DNA of 64,000 nt from Siderastrea radians (GCA_964017195.1 OZ024894.1:4552347-4616346); one strand, 5' to 3'. Counted from the stretch's first letter, positions 47,236 to 59,613 are shown. The notes: generated by a model not told the origin, from the sequence alone. A program made the numbers and translations.

Positions 47236-48390
47236 CAACAACAAAAACTTTTGAATTTTTTTTATTTTACAAAACATTGGAGGTTAAGATAAATATTTCG
47301 CATGCAACAACCAAGGTCTCTTTAAGAGTGTTGCTTCACAAAAGGATGGGTCACGCGTTATTTAATAATTATCTGTCTACGGACATGGGAAGTTAGGCTT
47401 TTCTTATTTTTGTATTTTTGGTTGATGTACAATACCTTTTGGCAATCGTACAAAAAATGTGACATAACTTTCACACTGAAGAAAATGCCAACACTTAGGC
47501 AAGAGATAATTCTTTGGGAGACTTTCCCTTTTTTCAAAGGGATAAATTTTTGATGATCTCCTACACGCAATATAATTTTAAAACAATGTGAAAAGGTAAA
47601 GTTAAGTAGCCCACCTGTAACATTGTTTGTTTTGTGTTTTCTCTCTGGACTGGTTGGTTGACTCTGAAAGTCGCCTTATCTTCTTTCGCAATAGTTTTTT
47701 TAGTCACTCTGGCCAGTAGTAATATGCGATATGGGAATCCCTGCTCTTTGTTTTAGGAAGTAAAGAATGCTATTTTGGTTTCGAAAAAGGGTTCAGCTAA
47801 GGTTAATGGAAAAGCCATAAATTCCAGCTCGTATATATATTAATGGAAAAGGTTTCGTTTTCATATTCAGCGGCCGGAGGATCAGGACGGAGGCGCCGCT
47901 GTACGTTATTCGGATTAACTGATTCATAAACTGGATTACTCTTTATTCACATGAAATATAATTGGGATACATTTTTTTGCTTTACTTTTGGGGGAGGGGA
48001 GGAAGGAAATAAAAAATGGTTTCGGAAAAAAAGTCCAGCCCGGATTATCGCAAATGTAATTGCAGACCACAAATTTACTGAATTTGGTTCCATTTCCATA
48101 CGTAGGTAAATAATCCGACCAGAGTAAACTTTGCTGGCTTACACAAATATCCCTTTTTAAGCCCCAATGTCTGCCTCTTCGATCTAAGATGGGTGCTCTT
48201 GGAAGGAAAAATGTCATGAATTGTGCCACAAAAAATTCGTTTTAAATTTTTTTTTTCGTATGTAGCCAAAGCTTTGAATGAACATCATTTCATTCCCTAT
48301 TTTAGGTTAAGAGTTTGTTATTGGTTATTGTTAAACACAGGCAACCGTTGTGGACTCGCATTTTTTTATCTTCTCAAGGCTGAGACCTAC
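47236..48390. other. Spacer downstream of exon E
   Basis: The last ~150 bp (48240-48390) resemble the sequence after exon F (62680-62822), including GGTAAGAGTTTGT/GGTTAAGAGTTTGT. ORFs at 47936 and 48075 (minus) have no recognisable domain. No exon 2-4 of the Link family can be found here. Confidence 0.5.
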
Positions 48391-48739
48391 CTGCAAGAAA
48401 GCGAAGTAGACAAATCCATCTTATTTTTTGAGGTACGGTTCATCGGAGACCGTTTCGCATCAGAGCTGCTAAGCTCACACAAAACCTTTGTGCCCCGTAG
48501 AATGGTTCCAAAGTTGAACGAATGACATTGCTTATTACTTAAACAAAGCTGGCTACAAGTAATGGAACTTTTCACATAATGCTTTGATATGATATGAGGT
48601 GATCGAAGAGTACGGCGCCGGGAATATTGAAGACATAACGGGATCTTTTTCCATCGTCCAGTTGAGAGCCCTGGAAAAGCTTGTTTGACGATATTAGCAG
48701 GGTGATGACAGCCGTTAAAATTACAGCCTTTTAATTCAT
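48391..48739 (-). pseudogene. Broken first exon E of the PAN/Link family
   Basis: Closest to exon F, with the same donor style (TTGCAG|GTAGGT) and similar upstream flank (48740-49080 against 63165-63530). It is dead: the third codon is TAA (ATGAATTAA), and a small insertion in a repeated ATATC motif near the middle shifts the frame. Recognisable remnants are CSQLCLSNKQC and LCELSSSDAKRSP. No later exons follow on its strand. Confidence 0.8.
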
Positions 48740-50027
48740 TCTTGCTTTGTCTCTACTTGACTTACACAAGTGCGTTTTCACCACGAATGTGAATGTTTTG
48801 TCAAACAATTGGTAGCAGACCGGAGGGGTAGATGGGGGGATATTTCTCCATACATGCTGCCCCGTAGAGTACACTATCGCAATCGTAGCCTGTTGGTGTA
48901 ATAAGAAATAAATTTTTATGTTGTTTATTTCTGGAAAACGGGAGTGGTAAAACAAACTTTAGGCCTGGTATATCTTAGTCTGTAATAGGACGCTGTTTTT
49001 CAAGCTCCACAAGTCACACCGCCACAAAATTTCCAAAGTATGCTCTCCCTCCCGAGTAGCTGAGCGGCAGATGCTGCATCTTGTCCTTCAAAAAGTACCT
49101 ACCATTAATTAAATTTGTCATTTAAAATTTAGCGTAATTTGAACGGGTAAATGTCATCGATTGCTGGGCCTAATCAAACATCCACACAGTTTAATAAGCC
49201 CTCTTACATAGGCCGTTTTAGCGTTGCACAAATAAATAAAGACTGTTACTCAAACGATTTTGCAGAAATCTAGACATAAAGTTGGTTTCTTTTCCGATTT
49301 TAAGGTTAGAAACATATCTAGCGTGAAAGCATGATTCTGTACCGCAGAATTTCCGCTCGCGTGTCATCTATAGTTTCGTATATGTGCTGGCTGTAATGCA
49401 TTGGTGAAGTTGCTAGCCAGTTTTCTACCCGGCCGTCCCTGTGCACCTTGTGTTGAACAAGGCTTCTCGTGGTCTACAGCCATCTGCTGTCATCTTAGAT
49501 TTGTCGTCACTCACGTTCTCCGGAGTCTTTCACGATTCTATGTATATTCCCCCGCCATCAGGTTTCAACTAACATTAAAGAAGGCACTGCATATGAAATA
49601 AGAAAGAGCGATTTCAAACCAGTAGTTGAACCCTGCAAATCTTTTCCTTTGTTTTTAGTAATTCTTTCATTTCATTTATACTTTTTCCTGCCTTTGGTTG
49701 TCTATCACTTTTTTTCTAGGTATTCTTAATATACTGTAATCATTGCATGTAATTTCAAAACCTTATTGTCATTCTGTGTATAGGTTTTGAAAATTCAAAT
49801 TGTTACCAATATTTGCAACTGAAGATGATATGAGTATGTCAAAATTCAAAATGTTGTTTTACTCTTTCTAATAAAATACATGCAAAAAATTCAGCGTGCT
49901 GATTGGCTGAGAGCACGTCAATTAATCCTAAACAGTACAGAAAATGAGTGCAAAAAGTTGAAATTGAGAGCAGAAAGTTGAAATTAAATTGATTGACAGG
50001 AAAGTCGCGAAACCGTAACAAAACAAA

Positions 50028-51189
50028 ATGGCGGACAGGTTTGGGGAAAGTAACAACATTTTAATTCAGAGTTTGAAGGAGAATGCAAAGAACAAAAACA
50101 CTCAACAAAGCACAAACAACTGGGTAAACGTCTGGAAATCTTGGGCTGCTCAAAAGGGCTATGACGACAGTATTGAAAAGTACGAACCAGAGGCCCTGAA
50201 CAACATTCTCGAGGAGTTTTGCGCAACAGTTCGTAAGAAAGACGGGGAAGATTACGAGCCTGACAGCCTTCGTGTAATTGTTACTGCTATTGACCGATAT
50301 CTAACAGAAAAAGAGTACAAACACTCCATAATGCGCGACAAAGAGTTTAAAAGCTCCAAGCAAGTTCTTGAGGGAAAAGCCCGGCTTCTCCGGCAACAAG
50401 GCTAAGACAAGCGGCCGAACAAGTCACGAAGTCTGACAACATTCGAGGAAAATGAGCTGTGGGAAAAAAAAGAAGCTGGGAAAGGGAAGTCCACAAATCC
50501 TGGTCCAAACAGTTTGGTGGCTCTTGACGCAGTATTTTCGTCTTTGTGGTCGCCAGGAACACCACAGCATGAAAACTGAAGATTTCTCCTTTGGACTGGA
50601 CGAAAGCAACATGGAGTACGTCGAATTCATCGAGAACCCGACCAAAGCACGCCAGTCTGAATTGTTCGCAAAGCCCCGAAGCTTTCTTCCAAAAATGTTT
50701 GCCACTGGAGATGAGAGATGTCCCGCTGCAATCTTCAAAGAGTTTCTGTGGCGTCGTCCTCCCGAATTACGTACAACCGGTCCACTTTATCTCTCTTGCC
50801 TGTCAAATCCGTCCTCGCAAGTTTGGTACAAGAGGCAGCCGATGAGAGAGAACAAAATCAATGGCATGATGAAATCCGTCATCGAAGGAACGTCACTGGA
50901 GGATTCTTCGATAACATTTTCCACCCACAGCGCTAGGAAAACAGTTGTAACGAAGTTGAAGACAGCAGGCCTCGAGCGCAGTTCAATTGTTAAAGTAACA
51001 GGTCACAGAAACGAGAAGTCACTGGATGACTATGACGAAGGAGATGAAAGTGAACAGCGACAGCTTTCCCACACCATCAGCAACGCAAGAAACATCAACA
51101 GCCAGTTAGCTCGAGGAAACAGCTCAATGTCGGTCATTAGTACCACCAGCAGTTCCAGCAAATTCAACCCGTTCTCGCCTGACGTTTAA
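50028..51189 (+). pseudogene. KIAA1958-like Crypton tyrosine recombinase, frame broken
   Basis: The first frame (50028-50405) holds the DNA-binding N-terminal domain (NWVNVWKSWA, EFCATVRKKDG, AIDRYL). A TAA at 50403-50405 ends it, and the frame then shifts by one base at an A-run near 50460-50468. The second frame (continuing to 51189) holds the catalytic domain: RQEHHSMKTEDF, THSARKTVV (HxxR), VTGHRNEKSLDDYDE (His and the likely nucleophile Tyr), and a low-complexity Ser/Asn tail. The first catalytic Arg, usual in an LRG context, appears as Cys (LCG), consistent with CpG decay. Family members catalyse strand exchange through a 3'-phosphotyrosine; this copy cannot. Confidence 0.8.
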
Positions 51190-51721
51190 TCCCACGGCAA
51201 CAACTTCAACCAAGCAGCTTTCGCGTTTCAGATGCCCAGCTACATATCCGGCCAGAATGATCAGCGTCAGTGTTTCATGAACATAAACCATTTCCACCAA
51301 TGTCAAGTCACTTTTAACATGGGAAACAAAGCAGCTCCTGAAAAGCCACAACCAGTTGCACCACATGACGAGGACAGTATTTCTAAGTGATTCATATTTC
51401 GAAAATCTTTTTGAAAATGTCGATCGATTTCGTCTTAGTTAGATTCGCCTACGAACAAAAACAACTTGAGCTCTTGAAATAAGCAAGTTTTGACGTTATT
51501 TTACGCCTCTTTTTTCTTTGAGGTTTCCAAAACTTTAGAACGATAGCTGCTTCCAGAGAGAATATTTTTGATCTGTAAATTTCCACAAGTACTTGCATGT
51601 CAATCAAGGATGTCATTTTCAACCAATAACGTAAATGTAGGCGGGACCAGTGAGCCGTGACACGAAATAAACACGATTGAAGCGGAAAACAGAGTGAATT
51701 TTTGCATGTGTTTTATTAACA

Positions 51722-51828
51722 AGTAATCACATGATTTTTCTCGTGCAATTTGCAATAAATAAGCACTAGTAAATTTTTCAAAGACTTCAAATTGCACTCG
51801 CCCTACGGGCTCGCGCAATTTTGTTAGC

Positions 51829-51869
<41 letters not shown>

Positions 51870-51890
51870 TCGAAATCATGTGATTACCTA
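51722..51890. repeat. Long terminal hairpin of the Crypton-like element
   Basis: GTAATCACATGATTTTTCTC through GCACTCGCC pairs with GGGCTCGCGC through ATCATGTGATTACC around a CTAC loop. Arms ~80 bp with few mismatches; located at the 3' edge of the element. Confidence 0.8.
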
Positions 51891-52175
51891 TAAGAATTCC
51901 TGTTATCCGTCCTGATCTTTCCCCGACCATTTGGAAATTTAGCATACAAAGTTTTTTTTTCCTGAAGCCTCAATTAACTGTCACTTATAAATGATTACAT
52001 GTATAATTTGCTGCTTCCATCACGTTATTTGCAACGAGTTTGAAATGCGCGTGACTCGATGAAAGATCCTTCAGCCTTGGTCATTTTGAATCAAGAACGC
52101 TCGATTGTTCACAATAACTGTCAAAACTGACCAATCAGGGGGTGTGCTAAACTACAAATGAATGCAATAGTCTTT

Positions 52176-52181
52176 TTTATT
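52176..52181 (-). terminator. Polyadenylation signal AATAAA of gene D
   Basis: Minus-strand AATAAA about 150 bp after the stop, same conserved context as in genes A and C. Confidence 0.6.
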
Positions 52182-52331
52182 TTTTTACCTCTATCGCATT
52201 ATTTTGACAACAATCACAATCATAAAACAAAAAAAACGAACTTATTTTTAACATTGACTCAAACTTGTCATTTCAGTGTTTAAACTCGACTCGTTCTACG
52301 AGTAAGCGCTGTCGGACTCCGCCATCACTCC

Positions 52332-55300
52332 TTAGACGTTGACACCGAAGCAATATGCATCGAATCGCTTGCTTTTATCAGCACGTCTTGGGTTAAGTCC
52401 AGCGTTGCCACAGCGTTCATAGTGTTTTTGCATCGGGAGAACTCTAATCCCGTCAGCTGTCCAGCCATAACTGTAATGGTTGTAAAAAAAGAAACGATAT
52501 ACGTTTTTTGGAAGCTAAAAACAAAGTCGGCTAATACCCAGCAGGATACCGTAACCCTTCTATCTAAATACTCAGGGGTACAAAACAGGGCAAATAAGTA
52601 GAACCACTTATTTTGATTAGAAAATAGTTATTATACTATTTTTGATTTCATATGCCACCTCCGGCTTCCGCTTTCGCTAGCCCGGCCGGAGCCCAATCGA
52701 AAAATGTGGCACTCCTCTTCAAAATGTACGAAGGACTTGCCGTATGACTTGAGGTATGGCGTGAGGTATGGCAAGGAGATGGCTGACGTTTCAGGCTAAT
52801 CAGCTCTTCGTGTTTTCCCATAATTCGCAAAAGCCTAGTGTCGGTCTGTTAGCCTGTGTACAGCCGTCCGTCAGTCTCTCAGTCAATCAGACTCACTGAG
52901 TCCGTCCACCTACGTACACGAGAGTTCAAACTCACCTGCATTGTTGAAATCCCTCATCCCACGCAGCTTGAATTTGTTGCCTTGTCGCCAGAACTCCGTT
53001 CAGAATCTCGCACACCCGCACCGCCTCAGAAAAGTTGAACATGTAACGCGGATTAAAAGATGCTAGTGTAATGTTTGTAACCTTTCCATTGCCCTTTCTC
53101 AATATAATAAGACTGGTATCTGACAATAAAAAAAAGAGAAGAGAACATGAGCGGATTACATAAGCCTCGGAACTGGCTCAGTTTGCAGAGATTTCGCGAA
53201 GTTTGTTTAACGGTTCAAAATTCAACTTTGCAACTAGTGAGAATCCCGAATTAGCAATAGGCGGGGCTGCGATAATCGGGTCAGCCCTTTTAACCGCCAA
53301 CATTTGTTCTTCGCGACTTAATTTCGCTTCAGATTAAAATGTGTGCTGACCCCCAGCCACTGTCCAAAGTTGTATACGTAAATTGACATTTACAACATAC
53401 TTAATCAGGACAACTTCATTAGCACGACGTCGTCGTAACTGCCTGCGTGTAGCCGGGTTACCCCCAGATAACCGCCAGTGTTTGTTGTTCACGACTTAAT
53501 TTCGCTTTCGACTAAAATGGCTCACAATTTTAAATAGTTAATTCCCTTTAAATGCATTGTATGTATATCCCCGGACACTGACCAGAGTCAGTGATAAAAC
53601 AATTCGACCTAGCTTTAAAGTGTAGTTACATAACCTTTTGAACCTAAAGTAAGGCACGGCAGAAGCACGATGTTTTAAATCAGGTCGTGCAACTGCCATG
53701 GAGCATGCTGACCTTGACGTACTGTACAGTATGCAATGCAATGGCACGATTTGGTTTCAAAAGCGAAGCTAACGTCAAACTTGATGCATGCAATTACTTT
53801 CTCTGAGCGCCATAGAGTAGTACCACGAAAGTCTGACCTTTTTATCTGCAGTGTGACTCTTCTATCAAAGTTATTGGTGATTATAATAATTATTCCTTTC
53901 AGTCTACTCACTTTCGCCTTATGTATGAATTTATGCCTTGTCGTGCACAAATGTATCCGTTAAAATGGAAAGCAAGATTGTAATGTATAGAGATGGCTTA
54001 TATTTATGAGTTAATAACTCTAGATTGAGTGTTCGAAAAAAAATACATGCTTTAAACTCCCAGCCTGTTGTTTGCAATAGAAGTGTTAGTTTCTATACAA
54101 ACTGTAATACTGTTTCGAGGAAGTGAAACACCAAAAAATGAATTACAACTGAGTTTGTAAGGTAAATTGGCCACTGTGTAGAAACTTAAAACCTGATGTT
54201 TCGAATATTAACTTCTCCGTCGCCAGAGCAAATCGATTCCCTCTGAAGAAAGACTAACGCTCGAAACGAAAGCGTTTAAATGGTGGCCAATTTACCTTTA
54301 GTTATCAAGGGTCTATCAACTCAGCTGATAATCCAAATTTTTGTTGTTTGTGAAAACAGTCAATTTAAAAAGTATTTTCTTACCGACGTTGCATTGGTCG
54401 TCAGTGTAAGGCAAGACAGCGATCTCTTGGGGTGGACAAATGTTCTGAAAAGATATTTAAAAAAATTCGAAGAGAATTACGATTCAGAAATGTGTCTAAC
54501 TTAATTTCTTGTCGAAAAAATATTTGGTAGCAATTTTTAACAATGTTTGAAACGAATGTCCAGACCATCTCGAAATTTTCAAGTTATCAGTCATCATCCT
54601 CTAGAAACCATCTACTATAAGGTATCCTACTAGTAGCGAAAGAATCACCTCTAAGACTTAGAAAGAAGCACAGCCAATGGTCGCTGGCACTAGCTAATCG
54701 CTTTAAGAACACAGTTTCTTTAATAGGATAATTTTAAATATCAACTAGCTTTACATAGTTGTAGACTAGTTTTTATTATATGAAAACTATAACACTGAAA
54801 TACTAGGCTGTTTATTATTGTATATCGCTGTATTATCGTTTATTATTGTATATCACTTGTAGGTATTATATTAGTGAATCCTAAACAGACTAGGTGGAAT
54901 ATGCCCGCCCGGACTTTGGACGTATATAACTTTTATATGTGTAAGCTAAAGCCACCAAACTTGGTGATTTTTAAATCAGTTATCTGGGACAATTCAGTAT
55001 TAACATTTTGTAGCCCATCAAAGTTGATGTTATTATGGCAACCACATTTCGACAGGTAGTTTTTTTTTTTTTAAATAATGAATTTTCCTATTTTTAATGA
55101 AACATTATAACCTTCTTGAGTTACTTTTTTACATTTTTTTTAATTATGTTAGTGTTCTTTTCTAGTTTTTTTATTTTTTTCAAGTTTAGCGTTTCTCGGG
55201 GTTTTTTAAAAAATCAAGAAATCCAAGATGGCGGACCACGGCTGCTGTCAGACAGAAGGTCAATAATAAAAAGCAAATATAGCAAAACCTACAAAATAAA

Positions 55301-57512
55301 AGCTAAAAACACTTTAAATTCTATTTGAGTCAGAAATACAAGAAACGCAAAACATCACAAAACGATAAGACGGTAAATAACACATAGTAAGACAAGTATT
55401 AGTCATGCTTTCGACAATGCCTTTTACAGCCAAGACCTTTCAACTTAAATTAAGGAATTCGTTGTTTGTTAACGATTCTTAACTTTTGCTGACTTACCAG
55501 GAGTTTAGAGTAATAAAATTCGCTTCGTTTTCGAAGATTCACTGGTGATCGTTTTGCATCAGAGCTTCTAAGCTGACATGAAAAGTTTGCGTCTCTAGAT
55601 GAAATGGTTCCGAAGTTAAACGAAAGACATCACTTGTTTCTCAGGCAAAGATTATCACAGATAAGAGAGTTTTCCACATAATGCGTCGACAGAATGTGAT
55701 TGAAGAGTGCGGAGCCCGGAATGTTGAGAGAGTAACTAGATCTTTGATTATCGTTGAAAATAGCGGTGAGAAAATGCTTGATCAGTGATATTAGCAGAGT
55801 GATCATGACGGCAACTGCGAAAATTACGACTTTTTCATTCATCACGTTAATTCTACTTTCCCACTTCACAGCATCCTCTGATTTAAAATCAAATAAAATC
55901 CCTATTTTACTGATCTGTAATAACTTGGAATATTAGTGCTGAGCGTCAGATGTTAGCTTATAACTTTTAGCATGATGATTGGTTTCTTGACTGTGTTAAA
56001 ATAAGCGTACTACATATTACAAAATCTGCCAAAGTTTAATAGACCCCACATGCCAAACTAATTTGACTATTTCTTCATTCTCAGATATTATTGCATATTG
56101 TTTTTTGATTTTGGAAATCCCGAGTCATTTTAATTTTTCGACAATCTAGCGTTGTTGACTGAGAGTATAACACAACACTTGTCCTTCTATTGATAAGCTT
56201 AAAGCTCACATGCTTTATTTCTTTCGCAGCCTTTGTTAAAGCTTGCAATTACACAAACGCAAATACAATTGGAATTAGATTAAAAGAAAGTTCACTTATT
56301 ACAGTTGGAAAAACTGTATTATAAACCGAACAATGCACTTTACACTAAACATCAAACATTGAACCATACAAGAAAAACCGGAAATCGACTGTTCTCATCG
56401 ACTGTGTGTGCTTCACAAATGAGCACATTAGCAAAATCCCGATATGCTCCTGACAAAAACCTATCCTTAGAACACACCGCCGTTCGCTGTGATCTAACGC
56501 TATTTCTCTTAAATTCTACCGCATTATGTTGAACACTGTTGGGCGTGAAATCATTGCAAAACAACACAAGCTATGATTCTAAACTACAGGAACCCCAGAT
56601 GCTCTAGTTATTTGATACATCGGCTCCTAAAAATAACGAAACGGTCTCCGACATAGCCCGATGTTGCAGTGAAGTTTCTCTTGGGAATACCGAAGATCTT
56701 GAGAACATCAGCAAATCTGCACGACAGCGGCACGAAAATAACCTTAGGGATGTACTGAGGAACGCGCTCAACTCCACTACAATATCTCGTATAGTCAAAA
56801 ATGGAAAAAACTGTGTAGCGCATATGTGTAGAATATAGCTTGTAACTTTGTTGTATGGGCGCTGAAATAAAAGTTCAAAAGATCCAGACGATTCGAGGCT
56901 GCTGCTTCTTCTTCAGTGGTCAAAAAGTCAGTTTACAATATCTCGTAGTTGCGATAAAAACTATGAATAAAAACCAGCCATACAAAGTATAACTTTCATA
57001 CGAGAAAGACAAAAAGTCGTAAAAGGAAGCTGACTTAAAGCTTTAACAAGACTGAAAAGGACTGTGCTAAGTCATGCTTTCGACAGTGCTCAGAAAGTTT
57101 TCATTTTTACGACATAAAACTATCAACATAAAGAAAGGAGTTTGTTGTTTCATAACTCCCGTTGACTTACCAGGAACTCGAAGTAATCAAATTCGCTTCG
57201 TTTTCGAAGATTCATTCGAGACCGTTTCGCATCAGAGCTGCTAAGTTGACAGGAAAAGTTTGCATCCCTTGATGGAAAGGTTGCAAAGTTAAACGAGAGA
57301 CATTGTTTGTTTTCTAGGCAAAGGTGGCCACAGATGAATACATTTTCCACATAATGCGCCGACAGAATGTGATTGAAGAGTGCGGAGCCAGGAGTGTTGG
57401 AAAAGTACCTGGATCTTTCATTATCACTGAAAATAGCCGCTAGAAAAAGCTTGTTTGGTGAAATTAGCAAAGTGGCGGCAACTGCAAGAACTTGTACGAC
57501 CTTTTCATTCAT
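52332..57512 (-). CDS. Gene D: secreted PAN/apple-like plus Link-module protein (4 exons)
   Basis: Exons (minus) 57512-57171, 54444-54384, 53119-52936 and 52470-52332; 342, 61, 184 and 139 nt; phases 0, 1, 2; 241 residues. The ATG at 57512 is chosen because it matches genes A and C; the frame is open 24 nt further upstream but only to a GTG. The hydrophobic segment (VLAVAATLLISP) is one residue longer than in A. The PAN-like domain has CGHLCLENKQCLSFNF. The linker has Thr for Ile in LPYTDD. The Link module has FNFSEAVRVC, GFQQC, YGWTADG, a Cys in YERCGNAG and FDAYCFGVNV: all four cysteines kept, no lesions. Intron 1 contains dead exon D', as in gene A. Transcription probably starts in or beyond the tandem array of promoter-like units directly upstream. 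Confidence 0.85.
54155..54298. repeat. MITE with GTAAATTGGCCAC termini (right-arm copy)
   Basis: Reverse-complement partner of the MITE at 9430-9578, at the equivalent intron position of gene D. Confidence 0.75.
55498..55842 (-). pseudogene. Dead extra first exon D' inside intron 1 of gene D
   Basis: 345-nt first-exon copy with intact ATG and donor, equivalent to exon B. Codon 71 is TGA (55630-55632), where B has TAA and the functional copies CAA. If used as a first exon it would give a 70-residue secreted peptide cut inside the PAN-like domain. Confidence 0.85.
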
Positions 57513-57582
57513 CCTAACGCTTACTCTTTTTCCCACTGCGGCGTGTTTTGTTTAGAAAAAAAAATTGAATTTCTCAACAACC

Positions 57583-59613
57583 AGCAATGACCTTGCAATA
57601 ATATATAGGTGCCGAACGCCAGATGTTGGTGTACGATTATTATTATTTTTTTATTCAAAGTGCTGTGAAAAAATTTTTCTACCTAAATTCTACTATTCTT
57701 CTTTGAAAAATAAGCACACGGTATGTCACACAGTTTCCCAAATTTAAATTTAATAACTCTAGCCCTCGTGTGTCGCCAAACTTAATAAAGCTGGAATCCA
57801 CAGCAGTGCAACGGAGACATTTATTGTCCAGTTTTGCCTCTTTTGAATTGCTGTTTTAAAATCAGACCCATCGCGCAGTATGCGCTTTTTTGCTAAAAAC
57901 ATTTCACGAAATGATTTTCAATTTTGGTCTATAGCAATGACCTTGCAATAATATATAGGTGCCGAACGCCAGATGTTGGTGTACGATTCTTATTATTTTT
58001 TTATTTAAAGTGCTGTGAATAAATTTTTCTACTTAAATTCTACTATTCTTCTTTGAAAAATAAGCACACGGTATGTCACACAGTTTCCCAAATTTAAATT
58101 TAATAACTCTAGCCTTCGTGTGTCGCCAAACTTAATGAAGCTGGAATCCACAGCAGCGCAACGGAGACATTTGTCCAGTTTTGCTCCTTTTGAATTGCCG
58201 TTTTAAAATCAGACCCATCGCGCAGTATGCGCTTTTTTGCTAAAAACATTTCACGAAATGATTTTCAATTTTGGTCTATAGCAATGACCTTGCAATAATA
58301 TATAGGTGCCCAACGCCAGATGTTGGTGTACGATTATTATTATTTTTTTTATTCAAAGTGCTGTGAATAAATTTTTCTACCTAAATTCTACTATTCTTCT
58401 TTGAAAAATAAGCACACGGTATGTCACACAGTTTCCCAAATTTAAATTTAATAACTCTAGCCCTCGTGTGTCGCCAAACTTGGAAGCTGGAATCCACAGC
58501 AGCGCAACGGAGACATTTGTCCAATTTTGCTTCTTTTGAATTGCCGTTTTAAAATCAGACCCATCGCGCAGTATGCGCTTTTTTGCTAAAAACATTTCAC
58601 GAAATGATTTTCAATTTTGGTCTATAGCAATGACCTTGCAATAATATATAGGTGCCCAACGCCAGATGTTGGTGTACGATTCTTATTATTTTTTTATTTA
58701 AAGTGCTGTGAATAAATTTTTCTACCTAAATTCTACTATTCTTCTTTGAAAAATAAGCACACGGTATGTCACACAGTTTCCCAAATTTAAATTTAATAAC
58801 TCTAGCCCTCGTGTGTCGCCAAACTTAATGAAGCTGGAATCCACAGCAGCGCAACGGAGACATTTGTCCAGTTTTGCTCCTTTTGAATTGCCGTTTTAAA
58901 ATCAGACCCATCGCGCAGTATGCGCTTTTATGCTAAAAACATTTCACGAAATGATTTTCAATTTTGGTCTATAGCAATGACCTTGCAATAATATATAGGT
59001 GCCCAACGCCAGATGTTGGTGTACGATTATTATTATTTTTTTTATTCAAAGTGCTGTGAATAAATTTTTCTACCTAAATTCTACTATTTTTCTTTGAAAA
59101 ATAAGCACACGGTATGTCACACAGTTTCCCAAATTTAAATTTAATAACTCTAGCCCTCGTGTGTCGCCAAACTTAATGAAGCTGGAATCCACAGCAGCGC
59201 AACGGAGACATTTGTCCAGTTTTGCTCCTTTTGAATTGCCGTTTTAAAATCAGACCCATCGCGCAGTATGCGCGTTTTTGCTAAAAACATTTCACGAAAT
59301 GATTTTCAATTTTGGTCTGTAGCAATGACCTTGCAATAATATATAGGTGCCCAACGCCAGATGTTGGTGTACGATTATTATTATTTTTTTATTCAAAGTG
59401 CTGTGAATAAATTTTTCTACCTAAATTCTACTATTCTTCTTTGAAAAATAAGCACACGGTATGTCACACAGTTTCCCAAATTTAAATTTAATAACTCTAG
59501 CCCTCGTGTGTCGCCAAACTTAATGAAGCTGGAATCCACAGCAGCGCAACGGAGACATTTGTCCAGTTTTGCCTCTTTTGAATTGCTGTTTTAAAATCAG
59601 ACCCATCGCGCAG
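57583..59613 (-). repeat. Tandem array of ~348-bp promoter-containing units upstream of gene D
   Basis: The block AGCAATGACCTTGCAATAAT recurs at 57583, 57933, 58280, 58626, 58973 and 59321 (spacings 350, 347, 346, 347, 348), giving five full units and one partial. Each unit contains GCAATAATATATAGGTGCC (TATA-like on the minus strand), ACGCCAGATGTTGGTGTACG, AAATAAGCACACGGTATGTC, ACACAGTTTCCCAAATTTAAATTT and CGCAGTATGCGC. The block from the TATA-like site outward matches the single-copy upstream region of gene A (about 5940-6175). Units are ~95-98% alike by eye, so amplification or homogenisation is recent. A further fragment of the unit is at about 59825-59885. Confidence 0.95.

Larger units (their letters stand above)
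49869..51900 (+). mobile_element. Decayed Crypton-like (tyrosine recombinase) DNA transposon
   Basis: About 2.03 kb, limits set by comparison with the uninterrupted repeat X. There are no terminal inverted repeats and no clear target duplication beyond a few bases, as expected for tyrosine-recombinase elements. The left end holds a CCAAT-like GCTGATTGGCTGAGAGCACG. The middle encodes a broken recombinase. The right end is a ~165-bp hairpin. Similar KIAA1958/DUF3504-type elements are abundant in cnidarians (from memory). Confidence 0.75.
49396..51990. repeat. Repeat X, copy 2, split by the Crypton-like insertion
   Basis: 49396-49868 and 51901-51990 together equal repeat X at 28155-28690. The 2.03-kb element between them is absent from copy 1, which gives the insertion boundaries: ACTCTTTC on the left, TGTTATCC on the right. 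Confidence 0.75.

Noticed and set aside
47936..48229. 97-codon ORF (-) downstream of exon E as a possible second exon
   Set aside because: No acceptor in the right phase, no similarity to the linker or Link exons of genes A, C and D, and not present after exon F.
53538..53963. ORFs in intron 2 of gene D, similar to one at 9943
   Set aside because: They lie in shared intron sequence of the duplicated arms; frames and ends differ between the arms, and no splice sites join them to the gene.
57583..59613. CRISPR array or satellite DNA
   Set aside because: Units are ~348 bp without unique spacers, in an intron-bearing animal genome, and match the upstream region of gene A; a local promoter amplification explains them better than a satellite.
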